In this document: one piece after another, positions 30,905 to 45,900 of the stretch
Layout of the letters: every line of letters begins with the position of its first letter
Numbering within the stretch: the stretch's first letter is position 1
DNA from: Bugulina stolonifera
Lineage: Eukaryota > Bryozoa > Gymnolaemata > Cheilostomatida > Bugulidae
DNA length: 64,000 bases
Reading direction: 5' to 3'
Assembly (NCBI GenBank): GCA_935421135.1
Contig: OW285197.1
Span: 434,001 to 498,000, forward strand
The notes under the pieces: generated by a model
What the model was told of the DNA's origin: nothing
Databases searched by the model: none
The model's input: the letters and a program-made list of their open reading frames with translations, nothing else
Position numbers and translations under genes: made by a program

Positions 30905-33900
30905 CGATGAGTTTTATTGATTTGCATTCAAATTATGCATTCTGAACATTGCAAAAGTGACTGAAACACATTGTTACAAACAGCAATTTGGTACAAAACA
31001 CACTGAAAGCTTACTTTCATGCAATATTGAACATCTTTTACTAGTTTACAAACTAATAACTCAAGTGAATTTGTCAAAAATCACCAATTTGACATTATGT
31101 TTCATGTTTGCAAAGTTAAATATTGTATGCAAAGTCATGTTTTATTGATTTTCATTCAAATTATGCATTCTGAACATTGCAAAAGTGACTGAAACACATT
31201 GTTACAAACAGCAATTTGGTACAAAACACACTTAAAACTTACTTTCATGCAATATTGATCATCTTTTACTAGTTTACAAACTAATAATTCAAGTGAATTT
31301 GTCAAAAATCACAAATTTGACATTATGTTTCATGTTTACAAAGTTGAATATTGCATGCAAAGTCATGTTTTATTGGTTTTCATTCAAATTATGCATTCTG
31401 AACATTGCAAAAGTGACTGAAACACATTGTTACAAACAGCAATTTGGTACAAAACACACTTAAAACTTACTTTCATGCAATATTTAACATCTTTTACTAG
31501 TTTACAAACTAATAACTCAAGTGAATTTGTCAAAAATAACAAATTTGACGTCATGTTTCATGTTTGCAAAGTTAAATATTGCATGCAAAGTCATGTTTTA
31601 TTGATTTTCAGTCAAATTATGCATTCTGAACACTGCAAAAGTGACTGAAACAAATGTTACAAACAGCAATTCGGTACAAAACACACTTAAAACTCACTTT
31701 CATGCAATATTGAACATTTTTCACTAGTTTACAAACTAATAATTCAAATGAATTGGTCAAAAAAACACAATTTTGACATTATGTTTCATGTTTACAAAGT
31801 TGAATATTGTATGCAAAGTCATGTTTTGTTGATTTTCATTCAAATTATGCATTCTGAACATTGCAAAAGTGACTGAAACACATTGTTACAAACAGCAATT
31901 TGGTACAAAACACACTTAAAACTTACTTTCATGCAATATTGAACATCTATTACTAGTTTACAAACTAATAACTCAAGTGAATTTGTCAAAAATCACAAAT
32001 TTGACATTATGTTTCATGTTTACAAAGTTGAATATTGCATGCAAAGTCATGTTTTATTGATTTTCATTCAAATTATGCATTCTGAACATTGCAAAAGTGA
32101 CTGAAACACATTGTTACAAACAGCAATTTGGTACAAAACACACTTAAAACTTACTTTCATGCAATATTGAACATCTTTTACTAGTTTACAAACTAATAAC
32201 TCAAGTGAATTAGTCAAAAATCACAGATTTTACATTATGTTTCATGTTTACAAAGTTGAATATTGCATGCAAAGTCATGTTTTATTGATTTGCATTCAAA
32301 TTATGCATTCTGAACATTGCAAAAGTGACTGAAACACATTGTTACAAACAGCAATTTGGTACAAAACACACTGAAAGCTTACTTTCATGCAATATTGAAC
32401 ATCTTTTACTAGTTTACAAACTAATAACTCAAGTGAATTTGTCAAAAATCACCAATTTGACATTATGTTTCATGTTTGCAAAGTTAAATATTGTATGCAA
32501 AGTCATGTGTTATTGGTTTTCATTCAAATTATGCATTCTGAACAGTGCAAAAGTGACTGAAACACATTGTTACAAACAGCAATTTGGTACAAAACACACT
32601 TAAAACTTACTTTCATGCAATATTGAAGATCTTTTACTAGTTTACAAACTAATAATTCAAGTGAATTTGTCAAAAATCACAAATTTGACATTATGTTTCA
32701 AGTTAACAACGTTGAATATTGCATGCAAAGTCATGTTTTATTGATTTTCATTCAAATTATGCATTCTGAACATTGCAAAAGTGACTGAAACACATTGTTA
32801 CAAACAGCGATTTGGTACAAAACACACTTAAAACTTACTTTCATGCAATATTGAACATCTTTTACTAGTTTACAAACTAATAATTCAAGTGAATTTGTCA
32901 AAAATCACAAATTTGACATTATGTTTCATGTTTACAAAGTTGAATATTGCATGCAGTCATGTTTTATTGATTTTTATTCAAATTATGCATTCCGAACATT
33001 GCAAAAGTGACTGAAAGACATTGTTACAAAATGCAATTTGGTACAAAACACACTGAAAGCTTACTTTCATGCAATATTGAACATCTTTTACTAGTTTACA
33101 AACTAATAACTCAAGTGAATTTGTCAAAAATCACAAATTTGACATTATGTTTCATGTTTACAAAGTTGAATATTGCATGCAAAGTCATGTTTTATTGATT
33201 TTCATTCAAATTATGCATTCTGCACATTGCAAAAGTGACTGAAACACATTGTTACAAACAGCAATTTGGTACAAAACACACTTAAAACTTACTTTCATGC
33301 AATATTGATCATCTTTTACTAGTTTACAAACTAATAATTCAAGTGAATTTGTCAAAAATCACAAATTTGACATTATGTTTCATGTTTACAAAGTTGAATA
33401 TTGCATGCAAAGTCATGTTTTATTGGTTTTCATTCAAATTATGCATTCTGAACACTGCAAAAGTGACTGAAACACATTGTTACAAACAGCAATTTGGTAC
33501 AAAACACACTTAAAACTTACTTTCATGCAATATTTAACATCTTTTACTAGTTTACAAACTAATAACTCAAGTGAATTTGTCAAAAATAACAAATTTGACG
33601 TCATGTTTCATGTTTGCAAAGTTAAATATTGCATGCAAAGTCATGTTTTATTGATTTTCAGTCAAATTATGCATTCTGAACACTGCAAAAGTGACTGAAA
33701 CAAATGTTACAAACAGCAATTCGGTACAAAACACACTTAAAACTCACTTTCATGCAATATTGAACATTTTTCACTAGTTTACAAACTAATAATTCAAATG
33801 AATTGGTCAAAAAAACACAAATTTGACAATATGTTTCATGTTTACAAAGTTGAATATTGTATGCAAAGTCATGTTTTGTTGATTTTCATTCAAATTATGC

Positions 33901-36900
33901 ATTCTGAACATTGCAAAAGTGACTGAAACACATTGTTACAAACAGCAATTTGGTACAAAACACACTTAAAACTTACTTTCATGCAATATTGAACATCTTT
34001 TACTAGTTTACAAACTAATAACTCAAGTGAATTTGTCAAAAATCACAAATTTGACATTATGTTTCATGTTTACAAAGTTGAATATTGCATGCAAAGTCAT
34101 GTTTTATTGATTTTCATTCAAATTATGCATTCTGAACATTGCAAAAGTGACTGAAACACATTGTTACAAACAGCAATTTGGTACAAAACACACTTAAAAC
34201 TTACTTTCATGCAATATTGAACATCTTTTACTAGTTTACAAACTAATAACTCAAGTGAATTTGTCAAAAATCACAGATTTTACATTATGTTTCATGTTTA
34301 CAAAGTTGAATATTGCATGCAAAGTCATGTTTTATTGATTTGCATTCAAATTATGCATTCTGAACATTGCAAAAGTGACTGAAACACATTGTTACAAACA
34401 GCAATTTGGTACAAAACACACTGAAAGCTTACTTTCATGCAATATTGAACATCTTTCACTAGTTTACAAACTAATAATTCAAATGAATTGGTCAAAAAAA
34501 CACAAATTTGACATTATGTTTCATGTTTACAAAGTTGAATATTGTATGCAAAGTCATGTTTTGTTGATTTTCATTCAAATTATGCATTCTGAACATTGCA
34601 AAAGTGACTGAAACACATTGTTACAAACAGCAATTTGGTACAAAACACACTTAAAACTTACTTTCATGCAATATTGAACATCTTTTACTAGTTTACAAAC
34701 TAATTACTCAAGTGAATTTGTAAAAAATCACAAATTTGACATTATGTTTCATGTTTACAAAGTTGAATATTGCATGCAAAGTCATGTTTTATTGATTTTC
34801 ATTCAAATTATGCATTCTGAACATTGCAAAAGTGACTGAAACACATTGTTACAAACAGCAATTTGGTACAAAACACACTTAAAACTTACTTTCATGCAAT
34901 ATTGAACATCTTTTACTAGTTTACAAACTAATAACTCAAATGAATTGGTCAAAAAAACACAAATTTGACATTATGTTTCATGTTTACAAAGTTGAATATT
35001 GTATGCAAAGTCATGTTTTGTTGATTTTCATTCAAATTATGCATTCTGAACATTGCAAAAGTGACTGAAACACATTGTTACAAACAGCAATTTGGTACAA
35101 AACACACTTAAAACTTACTTTCATGCAATATTGAACATCTTTTACTAGTTTACAAACTAATAACTCAAGTGAATTTGTCAAAAATCACAAATTTGACATT
35201 ATGTTTCATGTTTACAAAGTTGAATATTGCATGCAAAGTCATGTTTTATTGATTTTTATTCAAATTATGCATTCTGAACATTGCAAAAGTGACTGAAACA
35301 CATTGTTACAAACAGCAATTTGGTACAAAACACACTTAAAACTTACTTTCATGCAATATTGAACATCTTTTACTAGTTTACAAACTAATAATTCAAATGA
35401 ATTGGTCAAAAAAACACAAATTTGACATTATGTTTCCTGTTTACAAAGTTGAATATTGTATGCAAAGTCATGTTTTGTTGATTTTCATTCAAATTATGCA
35501 TTCTGAACATTGCAAAAGTGACTGAAACACATTGTTACAAACAGCAATTTGGTACAAAACACACTTAAAACTTACTTTCATGCAATATTGAACATCTTTT
35601 ACTAGTTTACAAACTAATAACTCAAGTGAATTTGTCAAAAATCACAAATTTGACATTATGTTTCATGTTTACAAAGTTGAATATTGCATGCAAAGTCATG
35701 TTTTATTGATTTTTATTCAAATTATGCATTCTGAACATTGCAAAAGTGACTGAAACACATTGTTACAAACAGCAATTTGGTACAAAACACACTTAAAACT
35801 TACTTTCATGCAATATTGAACATCTTTTACTAGTTTACAAACTAATAACTCAAGTGAATTTGTCAAAAATCACAGATTTTACATTATGTTTCATGTTTAC
35901 AAAGTTGAATATTGCATGCAAAGTCATGTTTTATTGATTTGCATTCAAATTATGCATTCTGAACATTGCAAAAGTGACTGAAATACATTGTTACAAACAG
36001 CAATTTGGTACAAAACACACTGAAAGCTTACTTTCATGCAATATTGAACATCTTTTACTAGTTTACAAACTAATAACTCAAGTGAATTTGTCAAAAATCA
36101 CAAATTTGACATTATGTTTCATGTTTACAAAGTTGAATATTGTATGCAAAGTCATGTTTTGTTGATTTTCATTCAAATTATGCATTCTGAACATTGCAAA
36201 ACTGACTGAAACAAATGTTACAAACAGCAATTCGGTACAAAACACACTTAAAACTCACTTTCATGCAATATTGAACATTTTTCACTAGTTTACAAACTAA
36301 TAATTCAAATGAATTGGTCAAAAAAACACAAATTTGACATTATGTTTCATGTTTACAAAGTTGAATATTGTATGCAAAGTCATGTTTTGTTGATTTTCAT
36401 TCAAATTATGCATTCTGAACATTGCAAAAGTGACTGAAACACATTGTTACAAACAGCAATTTGGTACAAAACACACTGAAAGCTTACTTTCATGCAATAT
36501 TGAACATCTTTTACTAGTTTACAAACTAATAACTCAAGTGAATTTGTCAAAAATCACAAATTTGACATTATGTTTCATGTTTACAAAGTTGAATATTGTA
36601 TGCAAAGTCATGTTTTGTTGATTTTCATTCAAATTATGCATTCTGAACACTGCAAAAGTGACTGAAACAAATGTTACAAACAGCAATTCGGTACAAAACA
36701 CACTTAAAACTCACTTTCATGCAATATTGAACATTTTTCACTAGTTTACAAACTAATAATTCAAATGAATTGGTCAAAAAAACACAAATTTGACATTATG
36801 TTTCATGTTTACAAAGTTGAATATTGTATGCAAAGTCATGTTTTGTTGATTTTCATTCAAATTATGCATTCTGAACATTGCAAAAGTCACTGAAACACAT

Positions 36901-39900
36901 TGTTACAAACAGCAATTTGGTACAAAACACTTAAAACTTACTTTCATGCAATATTGAACATCTTTTACTAGTTTACAAACTAATTACTCAAGTGAATTTG
37001 TAAAAAATCACAAATTTGACATTATGTTTCATGTTTACAAAGTTGAATATTGCATGCAAAGTCATGTTTTATTGATTTTCATTCAAATTATGCATTCTGA
37101 ACATTGCAAAAGTGACTGAAACACATTGTTACAAACAGCAATTTGGTACAAAACACACTTAAAACTTACTTTCATGCAATATTGAACATCTTTTACTAGT
37201 TTACAAACTAATAACTCAAGTGAATTTGTCAAAAGTCACGGATTTTACATTATGTTTCATGTTTACAAAGTTGAATATTGCATGCAAAGTCATGTTTTAT
37301 TGATTTGCATTCAAATTATGCATTCTGAACATTGCAAAAGTGACTGAAACACATTGTTACAAACAGCAATTTGGTACAAAACACACTTAAAACTTACTTT
37401 CATGCAATATTTAACATCTTTTACTAGTTTACAAACTAATAACTCAAGTGAATTTGTCAAAAATAACAAATTTGACGTCATGTTTCATGTTTGCAAAGTT
37501 AAATATTGCATGCAAAGTCATGTTTTATTGATTTTCAGTCAAATTATGCATTCTGAACACTGCAAAAGTGACTGAAACAAATGTTACAAACAGCAATTCG
37601 GTACAAAACACACTTAAAACTCACTTTCATGCAATATTGAACATTTTTCACTAGTTTACAAACTAATAACTCAAGTGAATTTGTCAAAAATCACAAATTT
37701 GACATTATGTTTCATGTTTACAAAGTTGAATATTGTATGCAAAGTCATGTTTTGTTGATTTTCATTCAAATTATGCATTCTGAACATTGCAAAACTGACT
37801 GAAACAAATGTTACAAGCAGCAATTCGGTACAAAACACACTTAAAAGTCACTTTCATGCAATATTGAACATTTTTCACTAGTTTACAAACTAATAATTCA
37901 AATGAATTTGTCAAAAAAACACAAATTTGACATTATGTTTCATGTTTACAAAGTTGAATATTGTATGCAAAGTCATGTTTTACTGATTTTCATTCAAATT
38001 ATGCATTCTGAACATTGCAAAACTGACTGAAAGACATTGTTACAAAATGCAATTTGGTACAAAACACACTGAAAACTTACTTTCGTGCAATATTGAACAT
38101 CTTTTTCTAGTTTACAAACTAATAACTCAAGTGAATTTGTCAAAAATCACAAATTTGACATTATGTTTCATGTTTGCAAAGTTAAGTATTGCATGCAAAG
38201 TCATGTTTTATTGATTTTCATTCAAATTATGCATTCTGTACATTGCAAAAGTGACTGAAACACATTTTTACAAACAGCAATTTGGTACAAAACACACTTA
38301 AAACTTACTTTCATGCAATATTGAACATCTTTCACTAGTTTACAAACTAATAACTCAAGTGAATTTGTCAAAAATAACAAATTTGACGTCATGTTTCAAG
38401 TTTGCAAAGTTAAATATTGCATGCAAAGTCATGTTTTATTGATTTTCAGTCAAATTATGCATTCTGAACACTGCAAAAGTGACTGAAACAAATGTTACAA
38501 ACAGCAATTCGGTACAAAACACACTTAAAACTCACTTTCATGCAATATTGAACATTTTTCACTAGTTTACAAACTAATAATTCAAATGAATTGGTCAAAA
38601 AAACACAAATTTGACATTATGTTTCATGTTTACAAAGTTGAATATTGTATGCAAAGTCATGTTTTGTTGATTTTCATTCAAATTATGCATTCTGAACATT
38701 GCAAAAGTGACTGAAACACATTGTTACAAACAGCAATTTGGTACAAAACACTTAAAACTTACTTTCATGCAATATTGAACATCTTTTACTAGTTTACAAA
38801 CTAATTACTCAAGTGAATTTGTAAAAAATCACAAATTTGACATTATGTTTCATGTTTACAAAGTTGAATATTGCATGCAAAGTCATGTTTTATTGATTTT
38901 CATTCAAATTATGCATTCTGAACATTGCAAAAGTGACTGAAACACATTGTTACAAACAGCAATTTGGTACAAAACACACTTAAAACTTACTTTCATGCAA
39001 TATTGAACATCTTTTACTAGTTTACAAACTAATAACTCAAGTGAATTTGTCAAAAGTCACGGATTTTACATTATGTTTCATGTTTACAAAGTTGAATATT
39101 GCATGCAAAGTCATGTTTTATTGATTTGCATTCAAATTATGCATTCTGAACATTGCAAAAGTGACTGAAACACATTGTTACAAACAGCAATTTGGTACAA
39201 AACACACTGAAAGCTTACTTTCATGCAATATTGAACATCTTTTACTAGTTTACAAACTAATAACTCAAGTGAATTTGTCAAAAATCACAAATTTGACATT
39301 ATGTTTCATGTTTACAAAGTTGAATATTGTATGCAAAGTCATGTTTTGTTGATTTTCATTCAAATTATGCATTCTGAACATTGCAAAACTGACTGAAACA
39401 AATGTTACAAACAGCAATTCGGTACAAAACACACTTAAAACTCACTTTCATGCAATATTGAACATTTTTCACTAGTTTACAAACTAATAATTCAAATGAA
39501 TTTGTCAAAAAAACACAAATTTGACATTATGTTTCATGTTTACAAAGTTGAATATTGTATGCAAAGTCATGTTTTACTGATTTTCATTCAAATTATGCAT
39601 TCTGAACATTGCAAAAGTGACTGAAACACATTGTTACAAGCAGCAATTTGGTACAAAACACACTTAAAACTTACTTTCATGCAATATTGAACATCTTTTA
39701 CTAGTTTACAAACTAATAACTCAAGTGAATTTGTCAAAAATCACAAATTTGACATTATGTTTCATGTTTACAAAGTTGAATATTGCATGCAAAGTCATGT
39801 TTTATTGATTTGCATTCAAATTATGCATTCTGAACATTGCAAAAGTGACTGAAACAAATGTTACAAACAGCAATTCGGTACAAAACACACTTAAAACTCA

Positions 39901-42900
39901 CTTTCATGCAATATTGAACATTTTTCACTAGTTTACAAACTAATAATTCAAATGAATTGGTCAAAAAAACACAAATTTGACATTATGTTTCATGTTTACA
40001 AAGTTGAATATTGTATGCAAAGTCATGTTTTGTTGATTTTCATTCAAATTATGCATTCTGAACATTGCAAAAGTGACTGAAACACATTGTTACAAACAGC
40101 AATTTGGTACAAAACACACTTAAAACTTACTTTCATGCAATATTGAACATCTTTTACTAGTTTACAAACTAATAACTCAAGTGAATTTGTCAAAAATCAC
40201 AAATTTGACATTATGTTTCATGTTTACAAAGTTGAATATTGCATGCAAAGTCATGTTTTATTGATTTTTATTCAAATTATGCATTCTGAACATTGCAAAA
40301 GTGACTGAAACACATTGTTACAAACAGCAATTTGGTACAAAACACACTTAAAACTTACTTTCATGCAATATTGAACATCTTTTACTAGTTTACAAACTAA
40401 TAATTCAAATGAATTGGTCAAAAAAACACAAATTTGACATTATGTTTCCTGTTTACAAAGTTGAATATTGTATGCAAAGTCATGTTTTGTTGATTTTCAT
40501 TCAAATTATGCATTCTGAACATTGCAAAAGTGACTGAAACACATTGTTACAAACAGCAATTTGGTACAAAACACACTTAAAACTTACTTTCATGCAATAT
40601 TGAACATCTTTTACTAGTTTACAAACTAATAACTCAAGTGAATTTGTCAAAAATCACAAATTTGACATTATGTTTCATGTTTACAAAGTTGAATATTGCA
40701 TGCAAAGTCATGTTTTATTGATTTTTATTCAAATTATGCATTCTGAACATTGCAAAAGTGACTGAAACACATTGTTAAAAACAGCAATTTGGTACAAAAC
40801 ACACTTAAAACTTACTTTCATGCAATATTGAACATCTTTTACTAGTTTACAAACTAATAACTCAAGTGAATTTGTCAAAAATCACAGATTTTACATTATG
40901 TTTCATGTTTACAAAGTTGAATATTGCATGCAAAGTCATGTTTTATTGATTTGCATTCAAATTATGCATTCTGAACATTGCAAAAGTGACTGAAATACAT
41001 TGTTACAAACAGCAATTTGGTACAAAACACACTGAAAGCTTACTTTCATGCAATATTGAACATCTTTTACTAGTTTACAAACTAATAACTCAAGTGAATT
41101 TGTCAAAAATCACAAATTTGACATTATGTTTCATGTTTACAAAGTTGAATATTGTATGCAAAGTCATGTTTTGTTGATTTTCATTCAAATTATGCATTCT
41201 GAACATTGCAAAACTGACTGAAACAAATGTTACAAACAGCAATTCGGTACAAAACACACTTAAAACTCACTTTCATGCAATATTGAACATTTTTCACTAG
41301 TTTACAAACTAATAATTAAAATGAATTTGTCAAAAAAACACAAATTTGACATTATGTTTCATGTTTACAAAGTTGAATATTGTATGCAAAGTCATGTTTT
41401 ACTGATTTTCATTCAAATTATGCATTCTGAACATTGCAAAACTGACTGAAAGACATTGTTACAAAATGCAATTTGGTACAAAACACACTGAAAACTTACT
41501 TTCGTGCAATATTGAACATCTTTTTCTAGTTTACAAACTAATAACTCAAGTGAATTTGTCAAAAATCACAAATTTGACATTATGTTTCATGTTTGCAAAG
41601 TTAAGTATTGCATGCAAAGTCATGTTTTATTGATTTTCATTCAAATTATGCATTCTGAACATTGCAAAAGTGACTGAAACACATTTTTACAAACAGCAAT
41701 TTGGTACAAAACACACTTAAAACTTACTTTCATGCAATATTGAACATCTTTCACTAGTTTACAAACTAATAATTCAAGTGAATTTGTCAAAAATCACAGA
41801 TTTTACATTATGTTTCATGTTTGCAAAGTTAAATATTGTATGCAAAGTCATGTTTTATTGATTTTCATTCAAATTATGCATTCTGAACATTGCAAAAGTG
41901 ACTGAAACACATTGTTACAAGCAGCAATTTGGTACAAAACACACTTAAAACTTACTTTCATGCAATATTGAACATCTTTTACTAGTTTACAAACTAATAA
42001 CTCAAGTGAATTTGTCAAAAATCACAAATTTGACATTATGTTTCATGTTTACAAAGTTGAATATTGCATGCAAAGTCATGTTTTATTGATTTGCATTCAA
42101 ATTATGCATTCTGAACATTGCAAAAGTGACTGAAACAAATGTTACAAACAGCAATTCGGTACAAAACACACTTAAAACTCACTTTCATGCAATATTGAAC
42201 ATTTTTCACTAGTTTACAAACTAATAATTCAAATGAATTGGTCAAAAAAACACAAATTTGACATTATGTTTCATGTTTACAAAGTTGAATATTGTATGCA
42301 AAGTCATGTTTTGTTGATTTTCATTCAAATTATGCATTCTGAACATTGCAAAAGTGACTGAAACACATTGTTACAAACAGCAATTTGGTACAAAACACAC
42401 TTAAAACTTACTTTCATGCAATATTGAACATCTTTTACTAGTTTACAAACTAATAACTCAAGTGAATTTGTCAAAAATCACAAATTTGACATTATGTTTC
42501 ATGTTTACAAAGTTGAATATTGCATGCAAAGTCATGTTTTATTGATTTTTATTCAAATTATGCATTCTGAACATTGCAAAAGTGACTGAAACACATTGTT
42601 ACAAACAGCAATTTGGTACAAAACACACTTAAAACTTACTTTCATGCAATATTGAACATCTTTTACTAGTTTACAAACTAATAATTCAAATGAATTGGTC
42701 AAAAAAACACAAATTTGACATTATGTTTCCTGTTTACAAAGTTGAATATTGTATGCAAAGTCATGTTTTGTTGATTTTCATTCAAATTATGCATTCTGAA
42801 CATTGCAAAAGTGACTGAAACACATTGTTACAAACAGCAATTTGGTACAAAACACACTTAAAACTTACTTTCATGCAATATTGAACATCTTTTACTAGTT

Positions 42901-45900
42901 TACAAACTAATAACTCAAGTGAATTTGTCAAAAATCACAAATTTGACATTATGTTTCATGTTTACAAAGTTGAATATTGCATGCAAAGTCATGTTTTATT
43001 GATTTTTATTCAAATTATGCATTCTGAACATTGCAAAAGTGACTGAAACACATTGTTACAAACAGCAATTTGGTACAAAACACACTTAAAACTTACTTTC
43101 ATGCAATATTGAACATCTTTTACTAGTTTACAAACTAATAACTCAAGTGAATTTGTCAAAAATCACAGATTTTACATTATGTTTCATGTTTACAAAGTTG
43201 AATATTGCATGCAAAGTCATGTTTTATTGATTTGCATTCAAATTATGCATTCTGAACATTGCAAAAGTGACTGAAATACATTGTTACAAACAGCAATTTG
43301 GTACAAAACACACTGAAAGCTTACTTTCATGCAATATTGAACATCTTTTACTAGTTTACAAACTAATAACTCAAGTGAATTTGTCAAAAATCACAAATTT
43401 GACATTATGTTTCATGTTTACAAAGTTGAATATTGTATGCAAAGTCATGTTTTGTTGATTTTCATTCAAATTATGCATTCTGAACATTGCAAAACTGACT
43501 GAAACAAATGTTACAAACAGCAATTCGGTACAAAACACACTTAAAACTCACTTTCATGCAATATTGAACATTTTTCACTAGTTTACAAACTAATAATTAA
43601 AATGAATTTGTCAAAAAAACACAAATTTGACATTATGTTTCATGTTTACAAAGTTGAATATTGTATGCAAAGTCATGTTTTACTGATTTTCATTCAAATT
43701 ATGCATTCTGAACATTGCAAAACTGACTGAAAGACATTGTTACAAAATGCAATTTGGTACAAAACACACTGAAAACTTACTTTCGTGCAATATTGAACAT
43801 CTTTTTCTAGTTTACAAACTAATAACTCAAGTGAATTTGTCAAAAATCACAAATTTGACATTATGTTTCATGTTTGCAAAGTTAAGTATTGCATGCAAAG
43901 TCATGTTTTATTGATTTTCATTCAAATTATGCATTCTGAACATTGCAAAAGTGACTGAAACACATTTTTACAAACAGCAATTTGGTACAAAACACACTTA
44001 AAACTTACTTTCATGCAATATTGAACATCTTTCACTAGTTTACAAACTAATAATTCAAGTGAATTTGTCAAAAATCACAAACTTGACATTATGTTTCATG
44101 TTTACAAAGTTGAATATTGCATGCAAAGTCATGTTTTATTGATTTTCATTCAAATTATGCATTCTGAACATTGCAAAAGTGACTGAAAGACATTGTTAAA
44201 AAAAGAAATTTGGTACAAAACACACTGAAAACTTACTTTCGTGCAATATTGAACATCTTTTACTGGTTTACAAACTAATAACTCAAGTGAATTTGTCAAA
44301 AATCACCAATTTGACATTATGTTTCATGTTTGCAAAGTTAAATATTGTATGCAAAGTCATGTTTTATTGATTTTCATTCAAATTATGCATTCTGAACATT
44401 GCAAAAGTGACTGAAACACATTGTTACAAACAGCAATTTGGTACAAAACACACTTAAAACTTACTTTCATGCAATATTGAACATCTTTTACTAGTTTACA
44501 AACTAATAACTCAAGTGAATTTGTCAAAAATCACAGATTTTACATTATGTTTCATGTTTGCAAAGTTAAATATTGTATGCAAAGTCATGTTTTATTGATT
44601 TTCATTCAAATTATGCATTCTGAACATTGCAAAAGTGACTGAAACACATTGTTACAAACAGCAATTTGGTACAAAACACACTTAAAACTTACTTTCATGC
44701 AATATTGAACATCTTTTACTAGTTTACAAACTAATAACTCAAGTGAATTTGTCAAAAATCACAGATTTTACATTATGTTTCATGTTTACAAAGTTGAATA
44801 TTGCATGCAAAGTCATGTTTTATTGATTTGCATTCAAATTATGCATTCTGAACATTGCAAAAGTGACTGAAATACATTGTTACAAACAGCAATTTGGTAC
44901 AAAACACACTGAAAGCTTACTTTCATGCAATATTGAACATCTTTTACTAGTTTACAAACTAATAACTCAAGTGAATTTGTCAAAAATCACAAATTTGACA
45001 TTATGTTTCATGTTTACAAAGTTGAATATTGCATGCAAAGTCATGTTTTATTGATTTGCATTCAAATTATGCATTCTGAACATTGCAAAAGTGACTGAAA
45101 CAAATGTTACAAACAGCAATTCGGTACAAAACACACTTAAAACTCACTTTCATGCAATATTGAACATTTTTCACTAGTTTACAAACTAATAATACAAATG
45201 AATTGGTCAAAAAAACACAAATTTGACATTATGTTTCATGTTTACAAAGTTGAATATTGTATGCAAAGTCATGTTTTGTTGATTTTCATTCAAATTATGC
45301 ATTCTGAACATTGCAAAAGTGACTGAAACACATTGTTACAAACAGCAATTTGGTACAAAACACACTTAAAACTTACTTTCATGCAATATTGAACATCTTT
45401 TACTAGTTTACAAACTAATAACTCAAGTGAATTTGTCAAAAATCACAAATTTGACATTATGTTTCATGTTTACAAAGTTGAATATTGCATGCAAAGTCAT
45501 GTTTTATTGATTTTTATTCAAATTATGCATTCTGAACATTGCAAAAGTGACTGAAACACATTGTTACAAACAGCAATTTGGTACAAAACACACTTAAAAC
45601 TTACTTTCATGCAATATTGAACATCTTTTACTAGTTTACAAACTAATAATTCAAATGAATTGGTCAAAAAAACACAAATTTGACATTATGTTTCATGTTT
45701 ACAAAGTTGAATATTGTATGCAAAGTCATGTTTTGTTGATTTTCATTCAAATTATGCATTCTGAACATTGCAAAAGTGACTGAAACACATTGTTACAAAC
45801 AGCAATTTGGTACAAAACACACTTAAAACTCACTTTCATGCAATATTGAACATTTTTCACTAGTTTACAAACTAATAATTAAAATGAATTTGTCAAAAAA

